Source of the DNA: Polyporus tsugae
Lineage: Eukaryota > Basidiomycota > Agaricomycetes > Polyporales > Polyporaceae
Direction: 5' to 3'
NCBI GenBank assembly: GCA_024305745.1
Contig: JAHRBS010000005.1
Coordinates: 2,068,191 to 2,132,190, forward strand
Length of the DNA stretch: 64,000 nt
This document shows positions 22,784 to 33,630 of the stretch, piece by piece; the first letter of the stretch is position 1, and every line of letters begins with the position of its first letter. Below the pieces are notes generated by a model. It was not told the origin of the DNA. It searched no databases and saw nothing but the letters and a program-made list of their open reading frames with translations. Made by a program: the position numbers and the translations under genes.

Positions 22784-24391
22784 GTCGGATGATGGATATG
22801 ACCAGTGGAATAGGCACGGCGGTGCTCGTCCCCGCGTCTCAACTTGCGCAGGTGATCCCCGGACGTGTATTCAAGTTTTCTGCTGGTTTCAACAACCAGT
22901 CGGATTCGTGGCCTGTTGTGTACTATGTGTATTTCTAGCTAGGATTGTGATCGCCCTTCGGGAGGAGTTTTAGTGTTCGTAATTCGAAGCGAGTCTGCGA
23001 ACTTGAAGCTGTTAGTGTGGGTACATTCGTCCTCGAAGTGGAGACGCACCAAGCAAGTTCCTTAAAAGCGGATTGGATTGAAGAAATCGGGCAGCAATTA
23101 TCAAATACTAGCAGAGCGAGGAGCAGTAAGGACTGGTAGCCGTCGTTTACAAGCAGTCTCGAGTATATCGCCTCTACACACCCATTTTGCAATTTTGTCC
23201 GTCGGAGGTCGGCTGGCTAGGTCCGGCGGACCTCCTGCCGGAGCACCACGGACCACGCCCGAGGATTTCTGCGGACGTCCTTTGCGTCCAGATCTCCGCA
23301 GACGTCCTCAAGGCGCTTCTGAAATACGGCGTCAGTGGCAGCCTCGAACGCGGGCTCTCGGAGATGCAACAAGGCAGAGCCTCACTTGCATTGTACCATA
23401 AAATTCGGATCTACTGTCTTTTTCCCGGAGAGCGGGATGGAGGGGGTGGAACGTCGGTAAATGGGCTCTGAGGTAGGCACGGACGTCTGGAGAGGTCCGC
23501 ATGGACCCCGGAGGACATCCGCTGCGGGGAGGTCCGCCGGATGTCATCACCGAGGTCTGTTGGAAATCTGGTCAAAGCGGAGCTCCGCGGACAACATCGA
23601 CAATTGGGTGTGTAGTGGTTAGGAGGTGTCCGGGGGCCGCCTGCCGACTGCGTGCGCCTAAAGACCACCAACGGCCGCCGCCCGGCGCCGACCACCATAA
23701 ACTTTTGCCTACTAGTAGCACTTCCGACCAGTCCGATTCCCGGTCGCGTCGACTCGACACCCACCTATCATCGTTATGAACCGCTGATTAATACTTACAG
23801 GCGGGACACTCGAGCTGAATTGCTTACTCCACTACAGAAATCATCTACTATCAACGCCGGCTAATCCTTGCCAGCATTCTATCGCCTTGGCAATGGCATG
23901 AAGTTGGCAATCGATTCTGAGGCCTGAAGGTTATATGATTTTCACGGTAAACTGTGCGCTAGACATCGTTCGTGCGCTCCGTCAACGCTCCATGGGTCAC
24001 TTGCAAGTTGCCCGGGGTGTGGTTGTTGACCTACGACCTCCGGTTTCGTAGACTCGGAGATCGGAATTCAACATTGGACTAATCACGCGAAGCAACGGGC
24101 GTGGGTGTAGGTGAGAGATTCCTCCCATGTTCGGAGTTTTCTTCTCAGCTCGTGACTTCTCTACACCGCAGGGGCCCAGCCCGTTGAGCTAAGCTTGTTC
24201 AGATACGGACCGACGACCAACCTGCAGTCATGAGAGCCAACCGCGGTCGGGCGCAGTTTGGGCCCGCTTGAGGTTAATCAATTATCCCGATGTCCCAGGT
24301 ACGGTGGCTACTCCATTTCGTATATAGGCATCGCGCCGGTGCGCGTTACTAGCAACTCCCACTCAGAACAAACAGTCCCCAGGAGTCCAAC
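22784..24391. other. Intergenic region with a cluster of GC-rich palindromes
   Basis: About 1.6 kb without a supported gene. From 23200 to 23560 short inverted repeats recur, such as AGGTCCG-G-CGGACCT near 23218 and CTGCGGA...TCCGCAG near 23270-23300, all built on the core CGGAC/GTCCG. A TATATAGG at 24321-24328 lies 64-71 nt upstream of the monooxygenase B start and is a good TATA-box candidate. Confidence 0.4.
24321..24328 (+). promoter_or_regulatory. TATA-type box of monooxygenase B
   Basis: TATATAGG, 71 nt before the ATG at 24392, in a short pyrimidine- and A-rich leader. Position and sequence fit a fungal TATA element; not tested. Confidence 0.4.
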
Positions 24392-27079
24392 ATGGTCGGC
24401 GCTGCATTCTCTCGTCCTCCAAACTCCTTCCAGTCGAACAACGCCTTGCCAACAGTGGATTCCTTGCCGAAAGTGGATTCCTTTCCGCTCGGCGAATTCT
24501 CTATCGACGAATACAAGCCCATCAAGGTTGTCGTGATCGGTGCCGGATTCAGTGGAGTTATCGCAGGCGTTCGGTGCGTCTTTTCATTTCTCAACGTCTT
24601 CCACCCTTGCCTCCTCAGTGTCTGGCCACCAGCTTCCCTCAGAAGATTCCGAATGTTGACCTGACTATCTACGAGAAGAATGCCGGCGTCGGCGGTACTT
24701 GGTTCAGCAACAGGTACCCGTAAGCACTTGCCATAAACCGGTTTGTCGGTCTGGTTTAACGATATGTCCCAGCGGCCTGGCTTGCGATATTCCCTCGCAT
24801 TCCGTATGCTTCTCTTCTCATAGCTTTGTTGCGGAGCTGACGTGTTTCACAGTACCAACTGACCTTCGAAGAGAAGGTATGTCGCATCTCCCTAATCCGG
24901 CTGTGTTCCGCTAACTCGCTGCAGCGCGACTGGTCGTCGTACTTCGCACCAGGGGCCGAGATTCGCAAGTACATCGAAGACGTTGCCGAGAAGTACAAGG
25001 TCATGCGCTACGTTAAGCTCTCTCACGAAGTCACCCATGCGACGTACAACGAGCAGACGGGGAAGTGGCACCTCCGCGTTCGCCGCGCCAACCCGGAGAC
25101 GGGTGTCCTCGAAGACATCGAGGATGTAACTGATGTGCTTGTGACTGCGTTTGGAGCCCTCAGCCGGTGGCAGATGCCCGATATCCCTGGTATCAAGGAT
25201 TACAAGGGAATCTTGCATCACAGCGCAGGTTTTGACCCCGCTGACAAGACGTGGCAAGAGGTCGTCGATGGGTGGAAGGACAAGAGGGTCGGCATCATCG
25301 GCGTGGTGAGGATCTGTCCATGAAATGTTCGCCGCTTGCGGGGATTATCTATCAATACTTCATACAGGGTTCCAGTGCCCTCCAACTCGTTCCCGCGTTG
25401 CAGTCGCGCGTTTCGAGGGTGGTCAACTACGTGAGAGGCAAGACGTGGCTCGCCGTCCCGTTCGGATCCATGACCTTCTCCTCTCTCCTTGGACGTGAGC
25501 CTCAGTCCAAAGAAGATTGTCAGTGATCTCTTTGTTTCCGTTGACATTGCGCTAACATTGCCCCGCCTCAAGTCAACTTCAGCCCGGAAGAGATCGAGCG
25601 CCTCAAGACCGACGATGAATACTACAAGAAGTTCCGTTGGGCGGTAGAAAGCGATATCAACGTATGTTTGGGTCTATGCTATCCTTACGTTAAGTCTGAC
25701 CAGGTGACCTGCGCAGTCCGTCCACCCCTCGACGTTGCGGGGATCGGACATGCAGCTAATGGCTCAGCAATTGTTCAGGCAGAATATGGAGACGAAGCTC
25801 GCAAAGAAGCCCTGGATCGCCGAGAAATGTGCGTCTCGTCGCCGCCTAAGAACTGCTCTAATCGGCTTAGCCAGCTTCGCTCCGTTAATAACTTCCGCCC
25901 CTTACTATTATAGTGATGCCCGACTTCCCAGTCGCGTGCCGGCGGCTTACTCCGGGACCTGGATACTTGGAGGCCCTGTGCGAAGATAACGTGAGTACGG
26001 CCGCCGCCTTCGCCTTTCTTCGCGCATTTGTCCCTGAGTTCTCACATACCGGACAGGTCGACTTCATCACTGCGCCTATCAAGCGGTTTACTGAGAACGG
26101 TATCGAAACTGAGGACGGTCAGCAGCAACAGCTCGATGTCGTGTTCTGCGCCACCGGTATGCATTTTTGTCGTCGCCGTTCCACCTCCTTTCTCACACAG
26201 TTTGTGCGCACCTTCAGGATACGACACGACCTTCCAGCTTCCGCTCAAGATCGTCGGGCGGAACGGCGTGGAGCTAAACGAGCGTTGGAAGCCGCATCCG
26301 GTCTCATACCTCTCGGTGGCTGTCGACGGCTTCCCTAACCTTTTCATGTCGTTCGGACCGAACTCGGGAGTCGGGTCCGGGTCTCTTCTCGCGCTCATGG
26401 AGTTCGAGATCATATATGCTGTCCAGGCGGCAGCCAAGATGCAGCGTGAGCGACTGAGGAGTATCGAGGTCAAGACGGAGGCTCTTCGCGACTTCGACCA
26501 GTATATCGACGTGCGTGTTCAATTTCTCTGAGTTGAGCTGCGCGTTTGATGAAGATCACACAGAGCTACTTCCCGAAGGTAACTACACTTTAGTATGACG
26601 AGCGGCGTGATGCTTACGTTGGGCTAGACCGTCTACAGTGAGAACTGTCGGTCATGGTACAAGATGAACAAGTCGAACGGTAGAATCGTCGGCCTTTGGC
26701 CAGGTCGGTGTTCCGTCTCGCTCTCTCAGCCAATCGCACTCACAACCTTCCCACCTCTAATGTATAGGGTCGACTTTGCACGCTCTGAGAGCACTCAGAA
26801 ACCCTCGATGGGAGGACTACAACTACGAGCGGGCGGATGACATCCCTAACAGGATGTATTGGCTCGGCGACGGCCAGACGTGGAATGAGAAGACCATGAC
26901 GGGAGACAGTGCGTATTTCGCCTTCAGTCTCGGGACATTCCACCCTGATGATCGTTACAGGAGCATGGTACTTGCAGGAGGAATATGTGGACCAGCCTCC
27001 CGGTAAGCCATACTGCTCCCCTCGGGATATTGTTTGGACACTGATAACTACGTGTCGCATTGCAGTGCCAAAGGATTAG
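24392..27079 (+). CDS. Flavin-dependent monooxygenase, Baeyer-Villiger/FMO type, copy B
   Basis: The gene can be followed from ATG 24392 to TAG 27077-27079 through about thirteen short introns (24574-24632, 24720 onward, and so on). Motifs in order: GAGFSG (FAD), GGTWFSNRYPG, CDIPSH, then the fingerprint region YKGILHHSAGFD, GVGSSALQ (NADPH site), RRLTPGPGYLEALC, DVVFCATGYD, FPNLFMSFGPNS and the terminal WYKMNKSNGR and HALRALRNPRWEDY. In the family fingerprint FxGxxxHxxxW[PD] the first aromatic is Tyr and the Trp is Phe. It is paralogous to copy A over its whole length but on the opposite strand. It lies 1.6 kb downstream of methyltransferase F in the same direction, so joint regulation is plausible. 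Substrate unknown. Confidence 0.85.
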
Positions 27080-27619
27080 GTACCCGAGCCAGGATTCGAT
27101 CCGGGCCTCGCAACTCGCGGCTACGTTGGCCTGCTCCGTCTGTATCATGTACCACCAAGTTCCCGTTCTTCGATTGTTGCTGATCGATCTTACGGAACAT
27201 GTCTTTGTATTATATTGGACGGCTCTGTGCCCGTAGTTTCCAAGCATCACATTGCTATTGTTGGAGATGTAGACACTGTGAACGGCCCTCATTCGGAACA
27301 GTGTAAAGCACACAAGCCCAAGCCGTGACCCGTCTCTACTCACAACCGTCATCTCGCTACGAAGAACCCTGGAGCACGCTTCTGACCTCTATCGGTACAG
27401 TAATCCAAGCAAAGCAGGGTAAGGCTGTAGATGCAAGGATTCAGCTTCATTAACGAACAACTTCCTGTACAAATATTAATAGCGGTACAACTTCAAAACT
27501 TCATTCGACGGCGATCTACCGGCCAACAACATTCAACGCGCACAATACACTGCGGATTTCGAAAGCAAAGAACAAAGCATAAAAGTGTAGTAACGTATCA
27601 CAGCCGCCACAGGTATGCT
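27080..27619. other. Spacer between convergent monooxygenase B and karyopherin genes
   Basis: About 540 nt containing the two 3' untranslated regions. A GGATTCGATCC-like sequence near 27092 recalls a tRNA T-arm but no complete cloverleaf could be built. Nothing else seen. Confidence 0.4.
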
Positions 27620-30600
27620 CTAGCTTGCGACGACGACGCCGTCGTCCTCGCCCTCCCAATCGGAGAGATGGAGTCCCAGATCGCGCACGCTGGACACAGC
27701 AATCAGGAGGGATTGGCCCGAGTCCAACGTCCGCAGGACCTTCGCCATGTCCTCGAGCGCGAAGTCTTCCATCTCCTCGATCAGCATCAGGTCCTCTCGG
27801 TCATCGCGCAGCTCCTGCGCAGGTCGCACGGCGCGCGCTTTCCGCTTGTCCGCCAGGGACTGCAGCTGCCGTTTTGTCGCTTCCAACAGGCCGTTGTGGA
27901 ACTCTGGCGCGAGCGAGCCGGGGCCGCCGATGACGAGCATTGTGTCGAGGAAGCACTTGAAGAGCGACGCGAGGAACGACGAATCGGTCTCGAGGCCGAT
28001 GCAGTTGATGAGTTGCGAGAACGTCGCGACGACCATTTGTTGCGTGAGCGTTCCGCTGTTTTTGCCGCACGAAAAAAGAATGGGTATTAACCTATGGACT
28101 AAGGTTAGTGGATGATCGTGAACGAGGAGTTGATAGAGCACGTACATGGCGCACGCCTCTTGCACACCATCATGAATGTAGAACCGCAAGCTGGGCAACG
28201 CAAGCTCGAGGACTTGTGAGACGTAGGGACCGAATCGCGCGTTCAGAGTCGACGCGTGGATGAGGAGCGTTTCGAACGCTTGACACTTGTCCTCGAGCGC
28301 GGAAGTCTTGACGCCAACTTGATGGCCGTCCATGGAGATGCTCTCCCAGCCCTCGCGGTCTTCGTGCTCCTCATCGTCATCTGCGCGCTGATGGATAAAC
28401 CCGAGCTCCTAGACGGCAAGCATCCGGACGCACCGTATATTGAGATATCGGCCTTCGAGCTGGCGACGCGGAGCAGAGGCGGCATGACGACCGGAAGGTA
28501 TGGCTCGAACTCCTCCCCGAGTGCCTGACAGACCTTGGCCCACGTCGCGATGAGGAAGTGGCTGAGCATGGTATCCTTAGGATCTATTGGGCTGTCTAGA
28601 AGACGAATTGTGTGAGGATCATACAGGACGTTGATACGATATGGTGCGGACTCACTCTGGATGCGCATCAAGAGCTCGACAAATGTCCTCGAGTCCGGAC
28701 GGAAGACGTCGCGACCGACGGCGATGGCTGGGGAATAATTTTAGCGGCGAGCCAGTAGACGAGACAAGGCCAAACTTACCGATGAGGCCCGCACATTCCA
28801 TCGCCTTCACCCTCAACTTCCTGTACTCCGGACCGTTCGCGTTCTGCATAACGTTCAGCAGGAGCGGCATAATAGACGCATAGTGCTATGAGTGGGAGGT
28901 CAGCCGTCCGCCTTTCATCGGATCCTACTCATGACTACCGTACCTTCGCAAACGTGGCCTCACTCGCGTCCGCGACCATCGCGAGCGTCGTGATGACTTG
29001 TTCTTGGACGTACCGCTTCGGCTGTTTCGAGGCGTCGCTCGCGGCGGGGTTGAGGAGCTTGAGGAGCCGCTCCACGATAGAGTCGAGGTACGGAATCAAG
29101 GTCTCGCGTTCAACGCCTTCACAGAAGTTGATGAGCGCAGCGGCCGCGTGGGCATGCACTCTGCCAATGGGTGTCAGTCGATGGACTCGAAGAGAAAAGG
29201 CGACAGGGCGCGAGTGGATAGAAGGCTGGAGCCTGGACATACCGGGCTTCGGGTGCTTCGAGCGCAGGAATGAGCGCCGCAAAAATTGGCTGGTGGAACT
29301 TCTCTTGGACGACTTCCTGTGGCGGTCGTTGGGGGTGTCATCCATGACCTGTCAAGAAGGTATAACCTAATCTCAAGGAACGAGATGCGTACCTCGAGAT
29401 CAGTGCAAAGCTGTCCGCTGTGGACACGATGTCGCTCCCATCAGCCCGAAGACAGCGGACGAAGCGGGCGTCGGGAACTTACATGCACTGGCACGCAGCG
29501 TAGCGCACGCGCGGATGCGGGTCGTTGAACATGGGCGTGACCAGTCTGAGCATGGAGGGAAGGACTTGTCAGCGGCGCGACGTGAATGTGCGGACACTGG
29601 GCGGGAGGAGGGACGCACTCGATGACTTTGCCGAGTTCTTGTTGCATGACCTTGCTCGTGCCCTCTGCTATCGCGGCAATAGCCATTAGGCCAGCATGTC
29701 GGAGGCGCCAGTCATGCGACGCGAGCATCGCGGGGATGAACGAGAACGCTGGTGGAAGGACGGCTGCGCCACCCAGCGCACACGCGACACGATCGAGCGA
29801 GTGCTCGTACGTGTGTGGGTAGGTGTCGTCTGTCGGGTCCTCCGCAGGCTGGCACGACGTAAGTACTCGAATCGCGACTGAGGCGAGGGATACATACGTC
29901 GGCTTCGAGCCAGGCCTCCGTGTCGTCTTCGGGGATCTCGCCCATGCCCTCCAGGCATCCTCGCACGACGATGTTTACCCACGCCTCGACGTTTTTCAGC
30001 ATACTCGGCTTGGCTTCGCTGAGTGTCGTCATGAATTCGAGCGCACCCTTTCGGACCTCGTCCTCCTCGCCGCTCTCCCTGTCCTCTCCGTTCTCACCCT
30101 TCCCAGAACCTGAGACTGGCGGGAACGAGAACGTGCTCCCGCCACCCGGATTCGGGCGTGCTACCGTCGGAGTTGGGCCGGCATCCACGACGGGCAACAA
30201 AAGGGAAGGTAGGAAGGTCAGTAGCGCGGGGATATGTTGACGGAAGAGGTGAGGATTGGAGGAGGCGAGCTCTGTGAGGACGGAGAGGAAGGGAGGTTGT
30301 TGAACACGCGGGAGAGAGGGGAGGGTATTGAGCATCGGGTACATGAGCGCGAGGGCTTGGGCTTGTTGAGCGAGGTCACAGGCCGTGAGGAAGGCGACGG
30401 ATGCGCGAAGGGACGCGAGGCGAACCTGCAAAACAGAATAGGTTTTATGAGTACGTCGATATCGGATGACGAACCATGGCGGTGTGAATGGCTAGAATTG
30501 GCAGACATGCATCGAGCTGTACTCGTGGTTGACCAACGATTCTGACTCGAATCGCAGATGAGCGGCGCTCAAGTGGAGAATGCGAACGAGTGTTGTGTAC

Positions 30601-31651
30601 ACCAGACCCGCGAGTCGTGCAGATGTGAAAAAGAGAGAGTTCACATCGAGGATGTCCAGCTCGACCGCGACTAATGGAGAACATGACACGACACGCGCAA
30701 GAGGATGAATACGAGAGGGGCCTACAGAACGGCGCGATGCAGACCGAGGTACAGGAGACTCGCGCGACATGTGTAGGACTCAAGGCGCAGTCGCGGAGAT
30801 GGAATACTAGCAATTGAAAGAGAAACGCCGGGGGACTGCATCCATCGGTTGGCGTATCAGAAAGAAGACGAGGGTTCCGGTGCATCAAGCACCGGTACCA
30901 GATGGGTGGACGAGAAGGGAATGGAGCATGGAGAAAGGCGAACGACAGAAGTGGGGCACTTGCCTCTGTGCTCTGGGGGTCCTGGAGGCCCTTCTGAAGG
31001 AGGGTTACGGTGGCTTCGATGTGAAGGTCCATGATGAGATTGGGGCAGCCGGCGAAGACGCGGAATGCGGCCTCGCGCGTGAGGATATCTGAGCTGTCGG
31101 CCATGGCAAAGACCTGGGAGCGGAGTGCGTTCCATGGGTAACCGCGTTTTGAGGCGTTGTTGGAGAGGTCTGTGACGGTGTCGACGGTCTTGCGGCGGAC
31201 GACGGAAGCGGGTTCGTGGAGAAGGGAGTGGAGGAGGATGCGGTGGAGGGTTTCGATTGCTTGGGAGCCGAGATGGTCATAGAGAGCGACGCGTTGAGTT
31301 GTGGATGGGCGGAAAAGGAGACGGCGGAGGAGGACGAGGGAGAACGAGCGCATCTTGGGGTAATGGTGTCGGAGGGGAGCGCTGATAGACTGGAGGAGGG
31401 TGCTCACCAGTTCTGTGTCTGCCGAGGTCGCGAACTGAGCGATAGCGAGGAGGTAAAGCTCGGGTGTATGCGCGAGGCGTTCATCGACGGCCTTTTCTGC
31501 ACTAGAAAGCAAAGGGGGGAGGGTTAGTGGGTGCGATCGATGTGTGGGAGGGTACGGACCTGGAACGGATCTGGTTGTCGCCGAGGACGAGGTTGGAGAG
31601 GATTTGGGTGACCTCAACGGCCACCTCGGCGGGGACTACGACGTCGGACAT
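27620..31651 (-). CDS. Karyopherin beta, importin-5 / Kap121 (Pse1) family
   Basis: A minus-strand multi-exon gene from ATG 31651 ([16 protein letters not shown]) to TAG 27622-27620. The translated exons follow importin-5/Kap121 along their length. They include [20 protein letters not shown] near the N-terminus, [12 protein letters not shown], the HEAT-repeat signatures [18 protein letters not shown] and [51 protein letters not shown], and an acidic C-terminus. The protein is built of HEAT repeats and carries cargo through nuclear pores, releasing it on binding Ran-GTP. Most introns are near 55 nt. One (30963-30426, 538 nt) is unusually long and seems to begin with GC (GCAAGT). Only the family, not the cargo, can be read from the sequence. 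Confidence 0.85.
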
Positions 31652-32014
31652 GCTGGGACGAAGGCAAGCGGTGGACCTCGATTGTGCATCGACGCCGTTC
31701 GCAAGTTCACTGCCAGGACCGAGAACCCAATCTCATCTCCCCGCGACACGTGCCATTCACCGGCGCCTACCTAATCTAACCCTCGCTCGTCGTCTTCCTC
31801 TCGCGTCCAGCTCCGCCTCATCCAACCTCGTCTACTAGCCGTTCTGCATGTGCCAAGCTTTAATTATACGTTCTTCGCCTTATCCGCAGACAACGGCCCC
31901 GCGCGAGTCGAGTACGCGCATCGTTCATGTGTGCGTCGCTGGTCGTGATGCCTGTCAGCGAAACGGGCAAAGGAATCGACGAGTCCCCGTTCGTCTTTAT
32001 GATGTGGTATCGAT

Positions 32015-32893
32015 TCAACTAATCGCACGCTCTTCCCCTGGGTCCCCGAGTCCCATTCTCGCGTTCTCCACGACGAACTCGTACCCCGTCGGTACACGGC
32101 TCCAGTAATCCGCCGCACCGAAGCCCTGCGGAACAGCCCAGATCGCCTTGCTGCGCTCCCAGCCCTCGACGAAGCGGCGCTCGGTCAACTCGTCCATGCG
32201 CGTGCTGATGTCCTCGAACGCGCCGAGGCAGTTGTCGCAACCGCAGTCGCCGAAGCCGGGCGTGCACGTTGTGTTCTGCGATGTGACGAACTGCGTTCGC
32301 GCAGTGGAGAGGAGAAGAGGAGACGTACCCAATGGACGGAGTACGTCGCGTTGATGCCGATCGGGTACGTGTCCCCGCCGGCCGAGTACTCGGACCAGTA
32401 GTAGTTATCGCAGTTGAGGACGAGCGAGACAGGGTGGTAGCCGTCGGGGAGTTGATCAGGTCGTACGCGGTCGACGTCGCGTTGAGGGGGTCCGACGTGC
32501 CGTCGGGCTCGTCGCCTGTGTACCAGAGGAGGAGCGCGGGGCTGTTTTTGATGCGGTTCACCTCAATGTGGAGTGCGCATTCCAAGACCCGGAAAAGTTC
32601 CGAGTACGGAAGGTGGCCACCAGGCGAGCACTGGAACTCGCTGAATGCAGGAGACGAAAAACAAGGGTGACTAGAACCCGGCCAGGTGATTGAAGCTCAG
32701 GGCGGGCTTCCGAGTCTCTTGAATAGCACGCACAATGTAGCGTACGTACCTGATTAAACACGGCGATTGGCTTCGAATACGCTATTCCGCAAGCGACACC
32801 GATCAGTACTTTCGGGGTAGTTCGCACGCGCAGACGAGAGGGGCGGGACAGCACCGTGGACAGTGACTGTGTACATCCGCACATCATTAACAA
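32015..32893 (-). pseudogene. Broken glycoside-hydrolase-superfamily gene
   Basis: Minus-strand exons encode parts of a fungal TIM-barrel glycoside-hydrolase-like protein. They include IEVNRIKNSPALLLWYTGDE, NCDNYYWSEYSAGGDTYP, FGDCGCDNC, MDELTERRFVEGWERSKA and AADYWSRVPTGYEF. Between the first two segments, at about 32444-32450, the frame shifts: one base is missing where homologues of this family have 'LDGYHP'. The frame then ends in an unrelated tail (stop at 32017-32015) before the rest of the barrel. The 5' part, from about 32893, also does not look like a proper N-terminus. A processed or decayed copy is the best reading; a sequencing error could explain the frameshift but not the truncation. 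Confidence 0.55.
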
Positions 32894-32989
32894 TTACTAA
32901 GAATACGTCAGGACCATGCTCACAAAGTCAAGACATGGAATACGTACCGACTAGCTATGGCGCGATAGGATGCGCGAGGGCAGCAACCC

Positions 32990-33436
32990 TCATTTTGACT
33001 TGGACTTCGCATCCGCGGCCTCGGCCTCCCCTGCAGCCTCGCTCATCCAGTCCATGTCCGACTTCTGCCCGCTCAGCTCTCCGAAACGTCTACTGAACCG
33101 ACCCATGCGACCGGTGACCTCGTCCTCTTCTTCGTCCATGCCCACAAAGCGCGACGCGTTCCAGAGCGGATTGTTTGTCGTGTCGCGCGTGAGGCGGATG
33201 ACGGAGCGCGGGGAGGTGGTGTAGTGCACGATCGTCGAGCCGTCGACGCGGACGAGTCGCTGGGGAAATACGGGGACCATCGGGTTTGGCAGCTTCTTGG
33301 ACCGTCTCTTCCAGATGTGCGTGCGGCCGTAGGGCGAAGACGACACCGAGCGCGTCTGCAGTTGGGTGGTAGGAGACCAGAACGACGCAAGGGCACGACT
33401 GGCATGCGAGCAGCTCGAGAGGGGAGAGAGACTCAT
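32990..33436 (-). CDS. Probable mitochondrial large-subunit ribosomal protein bL31m
   Basis: A single 148-residue exon from ATG 33436 to TGA 32992-32990. The N-terminus is rich in Ser, Arg and hydrophobic residues (mitochondrial presequence-like). The core VFPQRLVRVDGSTIVHYTTS followed by SVIRLTRDTTNNPLWN resembles the fungal bL31m (Mrpl36-type) N-terminal domain with its '..LTRDT.N.PLW' motif. The C-terminus is acidic and Lys-rich. Metazoan mL55 shares a short 'DGST' segment, so the exact family is not certain. Divergently arranged with the HNH-domain gene, with only 194 nt between the starts. Confidence 0.55.
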   Translation of the reverse strand: MSLSPLSSCSHASRALASFWSPTTQLQTRSVSSSPYGRTHIWKRRSKKLPNPMVPVFPQRLVRVDGSTIVHYTTSPRSVIRLTRDTTNNPLWNASRFVGMDEEEDEVTGRMGRFSRRFGELSGQKSDMDWMSEAAGEAEAADAKSKSK

Positions 33437-33630
33437 GGTCGATGTGAAACGTCGTCGACGGTCGGATGGGGGTTGCCAGGTAGGGTATATACCGTCAGTG
33501 CGCTGGTGGGTGCTTCGTCGCGTATGCTTTCCGGCGCTTCCGGCCTTCGTCGAGGACCCTGAGCTCGCGGCTCGCCGTGGTCTCCTCTTCGCCGCCGTTT
33601 GTCTCAATCCATCTCGTTCCCGGCCCCAGT
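33437..33630. promoter_or_regulatory. Short divergent promoter region
   Basis: 194 nt between the ATGs of the ribosomal protein gene (minus) and the HNH-domain gene (plus), so both promoters must lie in or overlap this interval. No TATA box is evident; it is GC-rich. Confidence 0.4.

Noticed and set aside
27066..27140. tRNA-like T-arm sequence (GGATTCGATCC and its complement) after monooxygenase B
   Set aside because: The T-loop differs from the consensus at T54, the T-stem has a mismatch and no acceptor, D or anticodon arms could be placed.
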